Under the pieces are notes generated by a model. The model was not told the DNA's origin, did no database searches, and saw only the letters and a program-made list of their open reading frames with translations. Shown here piece after piece: positions 34,949 through 42,378 of a stretch of 64,000 nucleotides of DNA. The position numbers were made by a program, and so were the translations under genes. Source of the stretch: Butyricicoccus_A sp963620595 (lineage in GTDB: Bacteria > Bacillota > Clostridia > Oscillospirales > Butyricicoccaceae); contig CAVFAY010000006.1 of the NCBI GenBank assembly GCA_963620595.1, positions 1-64,000 of the forward strand, read 5' to 3'. Every line of letters begins with the position of its first letter. Position 1 is the stretch's first letter.

Positions 34949-34977
34949 TTGACATCTCCTGTGCTTTCGAATAAAAT
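34949..34977 (+). promoter_or_regulatory. Promoter of C39-like protein gene
   Basis: TTGACA (34949-34954), 17 bp, TAAAAT (34972-34977), 63 bp before the start codon. Confidence 0.65.
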
Positions 34978-35040
34978 AAATTACAATTTGATTACAAAAC
35001 AATTTCATGTTTGTAATCTCTATTTTGAAAGGAGATCTTT

Positions 35041-35964
35041 ATGACAACGGATTTATCTAAAAAATTGATCCGAACTGTTTCTTCCGTCTGTATTTTAGGC
35101 ACACTTACCGCCGCTGTTGCGTTTGCAGCTGGTGAATCGCCTATTTCCATAGATAAGAGTTTATTTTCACAGGCTGCGATTTCTCCGGTCAAACTGGATG
35201 AGATTTACGCAAATCAAACAACTACAGATCCGTCTGCCCCTTCTCTGACTGAGCAGACCGGCGCAGATGCCGCCGCAGTTTCCGTTGCTGACTCCTCTGC
35301 ATCTACAGATGTTGCGCCAGCAGCAAAGTCTGCCGATTCTGCACAGACAGACACAGACGCTACACCGGCAGAATCTGCACCACCGGTTTCCACACCGATT
35401 TATGATTTGCAGACCAATCACCCGGACATTGCGTACACAACGAAAGACGGTCGTCCGGCAGGTGCAACAATATATACTTCCGGCTGCTGCCCAGTCAGCG
35501 TTGCCAATATTCTGCGCAACTTATGCGGCATCACAGATGCCACCTCTGAGAACATGTGTGCACTGGCAACAGAATCCGGCGCTCGTTATGACGGCGGTAC
35601 CGATCCGCTCAAGATGCTGGACGCCGCTGCTGCCAAATGGGGCGGTTTCACCTATCAGTATTCCAATTCTATGGAGGAACTGCAGCAGTGTCTCTCGGAA
35701 GGCGGCATGGCACTGGCACATACAAACGGTGCAACCGGTGGCGCAACCGGTCTGTTCGCAGATAACGGTCATTTTGTCGCACTAGTGTCTGGCGATGCTT
35801 CGACAATCACCGCAGTCGACCCATATTGGACGGAAAACAAGTGGACTGGCAATGAGGTACGCAAAGCCAATGCAGTGGAAACGGAGGTACACGGCGTTGT
35901 CAATGTACAGACTCAGGCAGTCGGTGCCGCTTGCGACTATTTCTACCTGATTCGCAAGGCATAA
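35041..35964 (+). CDS. Secreted C39-like peptidase domain protein
   Basis: A 307-aa exported protein. Residues 1-30 are a signal peptide (cleavage near AFAA), residues 55-118 a low-complexity Ala/Ser/Thr/Asp-rich linker, and the rest a papain-like peptidase C39_2 domain: TSGCCPVSVANIL with the presumed nucleophile Cys at about 149/150, NGHFVALVSGD with the His near 245, and AVDPYW with the Asp. There is no cell-wall anchor, so it is probably released or held by the linker. Substrate unknown. The start follows AAAGGAG. It is transcribed alone, between two identical tRNA-Ser genes. Confidence 0.8.
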   Translation: MTTDLSKKLIRTVSSVCILGTLTAAVAFAAGESPISIDKSLFSQAAISPVKLDEIYANQTTTDPSAPSLTEQTGADAAAVSVADSSASTDVAPAAKSADSAQTDTDATPAESAPPVSTPIYDLQTNHPDIAYTTKDGRPAGATIYTSGCCPVSVANILRNLCGITDATSENMCALATESGARYDGGTDPLKMLDAAAAKWGGFTYQYSNSMEELQQCLSEGGMALAHTNGATGGATGLFADNGHFVALVSGDASTITAVDPYWTENKWTGNEVRKANAVETEVHGVVNVQTQAVGAACDYFYLIRKA

Positions 35965-36041
35965 AGTCCTTCAGGCAGCAGCCATTTCGCTGTTGCCTTT
36001 TTCTTTTCCTCGTTTTATTTATAAAAAAATCAAAAAAATGC

Positions 36042-36070
36042 TTGACTTTTATGTGTACACGCAGTATAAT
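36042..36070 (+). promoter_or_regulatory. Promoter of tRNA-Ser copy 2
   Basis: TTGACT (36042-36047), 17 bp, TATAAT (36065-36070). The block AGTATAATAATCTTCGTTG is nearly the same as that of the first tRNA promoter. Confidence 0.8.
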
Positions 36071-36108
36071 AATCTTCGTTGCTAAGAGGCAAATAATAAA
36101 ATATTGAT

Positions 36109-36199
36109 GGAGAGTTGGCTGAGTGGTCGAAGGCGCACGACTGGAAATCGTGTAACGGTGATGAGCCGTTCTAGGGTTCAAATCCCTAACTCTCCGCCA
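36109..36199 (+). tRNA. tRNA-Ser(GGA), copy 2
   Basis: Identical over its 91 nt, by eye, to the copy at 34715-34805, including the long variable arm and encoded CCA. Confidence 0.96.
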
Positions 36200-36237
36200 T
36201 AAAAAGCACAAAAACTTTGGTTTTTGTGCTTTTTTCT
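36200..36237 (+). terminator. Terminator of tRNA-Ser copy 2
   Basis: AAAAAGCACAAAAAC/GTTTTTGTGCTTTTTT stem right after the tRNA. Confidence 0.87.
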
Positions 36238-36326
36238 TTATCCAAAAAACTGTCTCTATACATTACTTTTTGTTTATGTTATACTAACTAGACAACATAA
36301 AAATATAATATATAGAAAGGCAGGCA

Positions 36327-37223
36327 GTGATTTTGGCTCGTTCAGACCTGCATATTCATACGATATATTCTGATGGTTCTGATTCGGCGGAACAATTGCT
36401 CACAAACATCCGCAATCATCATATCCCATATTTTTCTGTGACTGATCATGACACCATTGACGGCGTCCTGCATCTTCAGTCCTTAGATTTATCCGGTTTA
36501 CACTTCTTCCCCGGCGTGGAGTTTTCTTGCTTTACTCCGTATAAAAAGTGTCATATTCTCGGCTATTGCTACGATGCCGGCTGTCCGGCATTTCAAGATG
36601 TCTTAATTGAAGGCCATGCCAAGCGGATGCAAAAGCTCCAGCTTCGTTTAGACTACTTGAAAGAAAAATTTGGCATCGTTTTTTCAAAACAAACACAAGA
36701 TTCCTTTTATCAAATGACCAGTGTAGGAAAGCCTCATCTCGCCAAAGCATTGATTGCACTTGGCTATGGCACAACCATCCAAGAGGTCATGGACAAGTAT
36801 TTGACTCTGCACACCCCGAATGACAAAGTAGAAGCAGCAAAAGCCATTGCAGCGATTCGCGTAGCAGGCGGAACAGCCGTTTGGGCACATCCGCTCGGCG
36901 GCGAGGGCGAACGTCATCTGACACCGGAAGAATTCACCAAACAGCTGGATGTCCTGCTGCAATGCGGCTTACAGGGCTTAGAATGCTATTATTCCCGCTA
37001 TAATCAGGCAGAAATCGACTTTTTATTGCAACAAGCGCGTGAGCATCATTTGTTCATCAGCGGTGGCAGTGACTACCATGGCGTAAACAAAACAATTTCT
37101 CTCTGCGAGTTAAACAGCTTCGGCGCACCTGTTGACAGTTCTCAACTCAGTTTACTCACCTACCTACAGCACACAACCTCATCAAAATTCCCAAATCAAA
37201 CTGGTACGTTCTGTGCTTTTTGA
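36327..37223 (+). CDS. PHP-domain phosphoesterase (YciV/RNase AM-like)
   Basis: A 298-aa polymerase-and-histidinol-phosphatase domain protein. Metal-binding motifs: DLHIHTIYSDGS (8-19), VTDHDTIDG, PGVEFSC, WAHPLGG and GGSDYHG. The insertion between residues 95 and 190 matches the TrpH/YciV group, which removes 5'-nucleotides or 3'-phosphates from small RNA and pAp. Exact activity here is inferred from family. I used the GTG start at 36327 with AAAGG upstream; a TTG two codons later is an alternative. Confidence 0.85.
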   Translation: MILARSDLHIHTIYSDGSDSAEQLLTNIRNHHIPYFSVTDHDTIDGVLHLQSLDLSGLHFFPGVEFSCFTPYKKCHILGYCYDAGCPAFQDVLIEGHAKRMQKLQLRLDYLKEKFGIVFSKQTQDSFYQMTSVGKPHLAKALIALGYGTTIQEVMDKYLTLHTPNDKVEAAKAIAAIRVAGGTAVWAHPLGGEGERHLTPEEFTKQLDVLLQCGLQGLECYYSRYNQAEIDFLLQQAREHHLFISGGSDYHGVNKTISLCELNSFGAPVDSSQLSLLTYLQHTTSSKFPNQTGTFCAF

Positions 37224-37236
37224 TACGGTATTCAGG

Positions 37237-37265
37237 TTGACATCTGCCTGGTTATACCATATAAT
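37237..37265 (+). promoter_or_regulatory. aspS promoter
   Basis: TTGACA (37237-37242), 17 bp, TATAAT (37260-37265), just upstream of the T-box leader. Confidence 0.8.
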
Positions 37266-37274
37266 AGTGAGGAA

Positions 37275-37540
37275 TATTGGCGATGACGAAGAAAAGTAAC
37301 GCTCTTTATCGCTTCCAGTGAGTGGAGGACAGTGCGAACTCCACAGAATTGAATGAGCGCGAAGAACACTTTATCAGCCGCAATCTGAACCTTCGGGAAT
37401 GTTTCCGATCAGTAGGTGCGCCGACCTGCCGTGCGACAAACGGCTCTCTTGAGTGACCGGCTATTCCGGTAAATCAGGTGGTACCGCGGACAGATACTCT
37501 GTTCGTCCTGAACCAATTGTTTGGGACGAGCAGTTTTTTT
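37275..37540 (+). ncRNA. T-box leader of aspS
   Basis: A T-box leader: AGTA loop-E element in GAAAAGTAACG (37291-37301 region), a long stem I, the T-box AGGTGGTACCGCGG ending about 37489, and a terminator CTGTTCGTCC/GGGACGAGCAG followed by seven T (37498-37540). It precedes aspS and would respond to an uncharged tRNA. The expected GAC specifier is not obvious: the segment after the stem reads GCGAAGAACAC (37359-37369). The UGGU bases would pair best with a tRNA having A73, whereas bacterial tRNA-Asp has G73. I therefore call the class but not the amino acid. The leader and promoter fill the 360-bp gap before aspS. Confidence 0.88.
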
Positions 37541-37585
37541 ATGCTTATTTCCCGAAAAACCTATATTACGAAAGGAGTTCAAACC

Positions 37586-39337
37586 ATGAACACATCCAAT
37601 GTTTATCGTAACAAGACAATGAATGCGATCACGGAAGCTGATGTCGGCTCTACACTGCGCATTGCAGGCTGGGTAGAAAACATCCGTGACCACGGCGGCG
37701 TATCGTTCATCGATCTGCGCGACATGTACGGCACCATGCAGGTTGTTATGCGCGACACTTCCCTGCTCAAGGGCATCAACAAGGAGGACTGCATCTCCGT
37801 AGAAGGCCCGATTCAGCACCGCGACGAGGAAACCTACAACCCGAAAATCCCGACCGGCACGATTGAGCTGGAGGCACATACTGTGACCATGCTGGGCAAG
37901 GTACACCGTCAGTTGCCGTTTGAAATTCAGACCTCGAAAGAGATTCGCGAGGATGTTCGTCTAAAATATCGTTACCTCGACCTGCGCAACAAGAAGGTTA
38001 AGGACAACATTGTATTTCGTTCTCAGGTCATTTCATTCCTGCGACAGAAGATGACAGATATGGGCTTCCTGGAAATCCAGACCCCGATTCTGTGTGCTTC
38101 TTCTCCGGAGGGTGCACGTGACTACGTGGTTCCGTCCCGTAAGTTCAAGGGCAAGTTCTATGCGCTGCCGCAGGCTCCACAGCAGTACAAGCAGCTGCTG
38201 ATGGTATCCGGTTTTGACAAGTACTTCCAGATTGCTCCATGCTTCCGCGACGAGGACGCTCGTGCTGATCGTTCCCCTGGCGAGTTCTATCAGCTGGACT
38301 TCGAGATGAGCTTTGCTACGCAGGAAGATGTCTTCCGTGCAGGCGAAGAAGTTCTGACTGCTACGTTTGAGAAGTTTGCGCCGGAAGGTGCCGCTGTCAC
38401 TGCTGCTCCGTATCCGGTTATCAGCTACAAGCAGGCCATGTTGGAATTCGGTACCGACAAGCCGGATCTGCGCAACCCGCTGCGTATCATCGACCTGTCT
38501 GAGTTCTTCTCCCGCTGCACCTTTAAGCCGTTTATTGGCAAGACAGTTCGTGCCATCAAGGTGCACGCAAACATGTCCAAGGGCTTCCACGAAAAGCTGC
38601 TGAAGTATGCACAGTCCATCGGTATGGGCGGTCTGGGCTACTTGCAGGTAAAGGACGACATGTCCTACAAGGGTCCGATCGATAAGTTTATTCCGGACGA
38701 TATGAAGTCTGAAATCGCAGAGCTTGCCGGTCTGAAAGCTGGCGACACCATCTTCTTTATCGCAGACCGCGAGAGCAAGGCTGCAAACTACGCAGGTCAG
38801 CTGCGCAATGAGTTGGGCGCTCGTCTGGATCTGATTGAAAAGAATGCATATCGCTTCTGCTTCGTCAACGATTTCCCGATGTTCGAGTTTGACGAGGAAG
38901 AAAAAAAGATTATCTTCACGCATAATCCGTTCTCCATGCCGCAGGGCGGTCTGGAAGCACTGAACACCAAGGATCCGACCGAGATTCTGGCATATCAGTA
39001 CGATATTGTCTGCAACGGTGTGGAGCTGTCTTCCGGTGCTGTTCGTAACCACGATCTGGAAATCATGGTCAAGGCATTTGAAATTGCCGGTTATACTGAG
39101 GAAGATCTCAAGGAGAAGTTTGGCGCTCTGTACAACGCCTTCCAGTTTGGTGCACCTCCGCACGCAGGTATGGCACCGGGCGTTGACCGCATGATTATGC
39201 TGCTGCGCAACGAGGAGAACATCCGCGAGGTTATCGCATTCCCGATGAACGGCAACGCACAGGATCTGATGTGCGGCGCTCCGGGCGAGATCACCGAGCA
39301 TCAGCTGCGCGAGGTTCATATCAAGATCCGCGACTAA
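37586..39337 (+). CDS. aspS: Aspartyl-tRNA synthetase
   Basis: A 583-aa class II synthetase of the bacterial type. The N-terminal OB-fold anticodon-binding domain contains AGWVENIRDHGGVSFIDLRD. Class II motif 2 is CFRDEDARADRSPGEFYQLD, motif 3 is GVDRMIMLL near the C-terminus, and the bacterial GAD insertion lies between about residues 285 and 410. It charges tRNA-Asp with aspartate, and if non-discriminating also tRNA-Asn; sequence inspection alone does not decide that. The start follows AAAGGAG; an in-frame extension lies in the T-box terminator. Confidence 0.96.
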   Translation: MNTSNVYRNKTMNAITEADVGSTLRIAGWVENIRDHGGVSFIDLRDMYGTMQVVMRDTSLLKGINKEDCISVEGPIQHRDEETYNPKIPTGTIELEAHTVTMLGKVHRQLPFEIQTSKEIREDVRLKYRYLDLRNKKVKDNIVFRSQVISFLRQKMTDMGFLEIQTPILCASSPEGARDYVVPSRKFKGKFYALPQAPQQYKQLLMVSGFDKYFQIAPCFRDEDARADRSPGEFYQLDFEMSFATQEDVFRAGEEVLTATFEKFAPEGAAVTAAPYPVISYKQAMLEFGTDKPDLRNPLRIIDLSEFFSRCTFKPFIGKTVRAIKVHANMSKGFHEKLLKYAQSIGMGGLGYLQVKDDMSYKGPIDKFIPDDMKSEIAELAGLKAGDTIFFIADRESKAANYAGQLRNELGARLDLIEKNAYRFCFVNDFPMFEFDEEEKKIIFTHNPFSMPQGGLEALNTKDPTEILAYQYDIVCNGVELSSGAVRNHDLEIMVKAFEIAGYTEEDLKEKFGALYNAFQFGAPPHAGMAPGVDRMIMLLRNEENIREVIAFPMNGNAQDLMCGAPGEITEHQLREVHIKIRD

Positions 39338-39399
39338 TTGCTGATTTTTCTAATCATTCGCAAAAAATTACACCCTGCTGTTCCGAAATCAAAACCACC

Positions 39400-40072
39400 G
39401 GTTGAACCGGTGGTTTGACCAGCCCCTATAAGGGGCATTACAGGCTAGACCCTCTGGAAGAGGGTACTGAAAGTTTGACATCGCATTTCCATTACAGGCG
39501 GCCGCTTAAAAGCGGCTGTCTGTTTTTGCCTTATTTATTCTTTTTACCTGTGAACGGATCGATGTATTCTTTCATCGTTACTTGGTCTTTCATGTAATCC
39601 TCTTCCAATTGGTTGCGGATATACTCCTCGATCATCTTCTGGTTCTTTCCAACGCTATCTACATAATACCCTCTCGCCCAGAAATTTCTTCTTCCATATT
39701 TATACTTCAAATTTGCATGACGATCAAATATCATCAGGCTGCTTTTTCCCTTGAGGTATCCCATAAATTGTGCTACACTTAAGTACGGCGGAAGACTTAC
39801 CAGCATGTGGATATGATCCGGGCATGCTTCTGCCTCAATCAATTCCACTTTTTCTGCTCGCACAATTTTCTCAAGATTGCTCCTATTTCTTTCTTGAGTT
39901 CCCCATATATTTCTTTTCTCCGATATTTCGGAGCGAACACTATATGGTATTGACATCTATACGTCGAATGTGACGTATGTCTTACCTCGTTCTTCACTTC
40001 GTTGTAAACCTCCTTGTTCTCGGAAATGCGGCTGCCAAACCATTTCCATTATACTGGGAGGTTTCTTTTTTG
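39400..40072 (-). mobile_element. IS200/IS605-type insertion sequence
   Basis: A one-gene IS200-like element whose tnpA is on the minus strand. The 3' side holds a string of small hairpins, AACCACCGGTT/AACCGGTGGTT (39403-39417 region), GCCCCTATAAGGGGC, ACCCTCT/AGAGGGT and GCCGCTTAAAAGCGGC, as usual for IS605-family right ends. The 5' side has a GGAAATG/CATTTCC hairpin near 40022-40050. No terminal inverted repeats, as expected for the family. Exact ends were not determined. Confidence 0.75.
39531..39997 (-). pseudogene. tnpA: IS200/IS605 TnpA transposase, frameshifted
   Basis: An HUH/Y1 single-strand transposase split by a frameshift. The 5' part (from a GTG at 39997 behind AAGGAGG) reads RCQYHIVFAPKYRRKEIYG and stops shortly after the break. 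The 3' part contains CPDHIHMLVSLPP with the HUH motif (HIH), MGYLKGKSSLMIF, WARGYYVDSVG and the catalytic Tyr region EEYIRNQ. The break is in an A5 run (minus strand) near 39847-39852; six A would restore one frame of about 155 aa. The 3' fragment alone could be translated from an ATG at 39956 but would lack the first strand, so it is probably inactive. Confidence 0.85.
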
Positions 40073-40137
40073 TGTATTATAAGTTTTTTTATTTACCCCC
40101 CAGTAGAACTGAGGTTTTGTCATGCTTAAGCGCCAAA

Positions 40138-40172
40138 AATTAATCCCCTGCATGTTCATTGCAGGGGATTTT
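40138..40172 (-). terminator. Terminator after DUF134-NifX gene
   Basis: AATCCCCTGCA/TGCAGGGGATT stem; on the minus strand it is followed by AATTTTTGG. Confidence 0.75.
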
Positions 40173-40188
40173 CTCTGTCTGTTGTAGC

Positions 40189-40956
40189 TTAGTGACAGCC
40201 GTGATTGCCGCAGCCATGATCTCCGCAGGTATGACCTTCGCCGTGCTCATGGTCATGATGCGAACAGTGCACATTCGGATTATATCCCAGTGTACCTGCC
40301 AGAAGTGCCTGTACGACTTCATCTGCATCTCCCGTCACACCACCATATAACTGAATACCTGCCGTTGTCAGCGCCATCTGTGCACCGCCGCCAATACCTC
40401 CGCAAATCAGCGTATCCACGCTATTTTCTGACAAAAATCCTGCCAATGCGCCATGTCCGCTGCCGTTTGTCAGAACGACAACGGAATTTTTGACAACGCC
40501 GTTTTCTACATCGTAAATCTTAAATGCTTCTGTGTGTCCAAAATGCTGAAAAATCTGTCCGTTTTCATAAGTTACCGCAATTCTCATTGTTTGGCTTCCT
40601 TTCTGTGGCAATGCTGCCTGTGTTTGCTGTTGTGTTCTGCATGAGTTTCTCCAACTGCAACCGCATTTCTGGCACAGTTGATATGATCCGCCCGCAATCT
40701 GTAATTGCTTGCCATTGACGATACAATCTGCCAACTTAAATCGCGCCGATTCATAAATTTCCGTCACAGTGGTGCGGGAAATCTGCATCTGCTGTGCTGT
40801 ATCCTCATGCGTTTTTCTCTCAAAATCCACCAGTCGAATCACTTCATATTCATCTACCGACAACGTAATCTGTTCTGATGGAGAAATGCCGTCCGGTTGA
40901 AAATGAATATAATCCGGCTCCCAACATACCCTTCGTTTTCGCTTGGGTCGTGCCAT
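40189..40956 (-). CDS. DUF134 / NifX-NifB-type cofactor-binding fusion protein
   Basis: A 255-aa two-domain protein. Residues 1-95 are DUF134, an HTH-like domain starting MARPKRKRRVCWEPDYIHFQP, with the helix-turn-helix around THEDTAQQMQISRTTVTEIYE and a Cys cluster CQKCGCSWRNSC. Residues about 123-225 form a dinitrogenase iron-molybdenum cofactor-type domain (MRIAVTYENGQIFQHFGHTEAF, VDTLICGGIGGGAQMAL). The tail is very rich in His, Cys and Gly, suggesting metal binding. No nif genes are near, so a role in iron-sulfur or metal sensing is more likely than nitrogen fixation. Fusion proteins of this kind occur in Clostridia. Confidence 0.87.
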   Translation of the reverse strand: MARPKRKRRVCWEPDYIHFQPDGISPSEQITLSVDEYEVIRLVDFERKTHEDTAQQMQISRTTVTEIYESARFKLADCIVNGKQLQIAGGSYQLCQKCGCSWRNSCRTQQQTQAALPQKGSQTMRIAVTYENGQIFQHFGHTEAFKIYDVENGVVKNSVVVLTNGSGHGALAGFLSENSVDTLICGGIGGGAQMALTTAGIQLYGGVTGDADEVVQALLAGTLGYNPNVHCSHHDHEHGEGHTCGDHGCGNHGCH

Positions 40957-41045
40957 TCCATCACCTCGTTTTCGTCATATGTCGATAATAACACAATGCA
41001 CTTGCTCCGTCAAGCAAACACGACACTATGAAATTTCAAAGTATT

Positions 41046-41720
41046 TTATTTCATGCCTAAAAAGCGCAAATATTCCTCCGTAGATAACAGCGGCATAGAT
41101 AAATTTTGTTTTGTCTCTGTGCAGACAAATCCTTCAGCAACCAATTCATATCCCGCCTGTTCTACGACTGATAAATATTTCGACACAATGCCCTGTACGG
41201 ATTCTTGTTTGGAACGCAGCAACTTACCGCAGTTTCGATAAATCTCTAAGCAAGGCTGACAGCAGGAAAACGCAGCTTGTATCACAGAGAAATTATTTTC
41301 TCCAGGAAAACCACAATTAGAAATGGCTACATATTTCTGTTCTCGTTTGGCTGCATCTTCCATATCAAAGTTTCCGTTATGCTGTGCAATAATCGGACTT
41401 TTTAACGGAATCAAACGATCTACAAAATTTTTCAGCAGTGCTGTCATATTCCAAGAAAAGACCGGTGAGCCAAAACATACCACATCTGCAGACATATATG
41501 CACGCAGCAATTTCTCCATGTCATCATGAAAGACGCATGTGCCCGGTGTTTGAAACCAGCAAGTAAAACATCCTTTGCATTGCTGGATTTCGTATTCTGC
41601 AAGCTGATAAATTTCTGTTTCCGCCCCAGCACGTGATGCGCCGTCTAAAAATGCCGTCATAATTCGGTTGGTTGCGCTCTCCGTACCGGATGGACTGCCA
41701 TTAAATGCTACAAATTTCAT
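41046..41720 (-). CDS. NADPH-dependent FMN reductase / iron-sulfur flavoprotein-like
   Basis: A 224-aa flavodoxin-fold oxidoreductase. MKFVAFNGSPSGTESATNRIM is the FMN-phosphate loop, CKGCFTCWFQTPGTC (about residues 48-62) is the compact cysteine motif of the Isf family, and VCFGSPVFSWNMTALLKNFVDR is the conserved FMN-binding block. The C-terminal third is variable. A [4Fe-4S] cluster is likely but not certain because the cysteine spacing differs slightly from Isf. Physiological partner unknown; the start follows AGGAG. Confidence 0.85.
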   Translation of the reverse strand: MKFVAFNGSPSGTESATNRIMTAFLDGASRAGAETEIYQLAEYEIQQCKGCFTCWFQTPGTCVFHDDMEKLLRAYMSADVVCFGSPVFSWNMTALLKNFVDRLIPLKSPIIAQHNGNFDMEDAAKREQKYVAISNCGFPGENNFSVIQAAFSCCQPCLEIYRNCGKLLRSKQESVQGIVSKYLSVVEQAGYELVAEGFVCTETKQNLSMPLLSTEEYLRFLGMK

Positions 41721-41811
41721 GTAAAAATCTCCTATATCTTCGTTTTATCTTATTTTTTCTCATTATATAGGTTCTTTTCACGAAAAACAATCCACGCTCC
41801 GTAGAGTTAGA

Positions 41812-41848
41812 ACAAAAAAAGCAGACACGCATGTGTCTGCCTTTTTAT
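41812..41848 (-). terminator. Terminator after nrdG
   Basis: AAAGCAGACAC/GTGTCTGCCTTTTT stem with loop GCAT, directly after the nrdG stop. Confidence 0.83.
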
Positions 41849-42366
41849 CATGATTCACAGCTTTCAATCTGTGTACAAATTCCGTTTTTCAGCGTGAGAA
41901 TGCGCTGATTGCGGCTGCCGCGGAATCGCAGCATCAAATCTCGTTTTTCTTCGATAAATTCTCCATCTACGAGAATATCAATATACGAAAGCATTTCCTT
42001 GGTAACGTCTGTAAACACAGAACTGCCCTCCGTCAAATCTGTATCGTAAGTGTAGCCCGTATAACACCAGACAGTCTTTTCCGGCAGCTCTGTCTTAACC
42101 CGTCGCAGCAACGCCGTCAAAGTGGGCTGATTTTCCGGTTCAAATGGCTCACCACCGAGCAAAGACAGACCCGTAATATAATCCGGTTTTAAGCCTTCTA
42201 TGATGCTTTCCTCTACCTCCTGCGTGTACGGTTCGCCATAGGTAAAGTCCCATGTTTCTGCGTTGAAGCAGCCTTTGCAATGATGCCGACAACCGGAAAC
42301 AAACAAACTGACACGAACGCCAGTTCCATTTGCCACATCATAAAATTTTATCGTTGCATAATTCAT
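41848..42366 (-). CDS. nrdG: Anaerobic ribonucleotide reductase activating protein
   Basis: A 172-aa radical-SAM activase. It carries the cluster motif SGCRHHCKGCFN (Cys-x3-Cys-x2-Cys, about residues 25-36), LLGGEPFEPENQ for SAM binding, and VWCYTGYTYD. It makes the glycyl radical on NrdD using SAM and reduced flavodoxin. Located 12 bp after nrdD on the same strand, the usual nrdDG order. Confidence 0.94.
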   Translation of the reverse strand: MNYATIKFYDVANGTGVRVSLFVSGCRHHCKGCFNAETWDFTYGEPYTQEVEESIIEGLKPDYITGLSLLGGEPFEPENQPTLTALLRRVKTELPEKTVWCYTGYTYDTDLTEGSSVFTDVTKEMLSYIDILVDGEFIEEKRDLMLRFRGSRNQRILTLKNGICTQIESCES

Positions 42367-42378
42367 ATGTATTCTCTC

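Noticed and set aside
34638..36199. Integrated element using tRNA-Ser as att site
   Set aside because: The cassette has no integrase, and both tRNA copies have their own promoters; kept only as an open question in the findings.
38033..39319. Antisense frame over aspS
   Set aside because: Shadow of aspS codon bias.
39400..39525. CRISPR array suggested by repeated hairpins
   Set aside because: The hairpins differ in sequence and spacing and lie at an IS200 end; no direct repeats with spacers.
40189..40956. Nitrogen-fixation cofactor gene
   Set aside because: The NifX-like domain is fused to DUF134 and no other nif gene is present.
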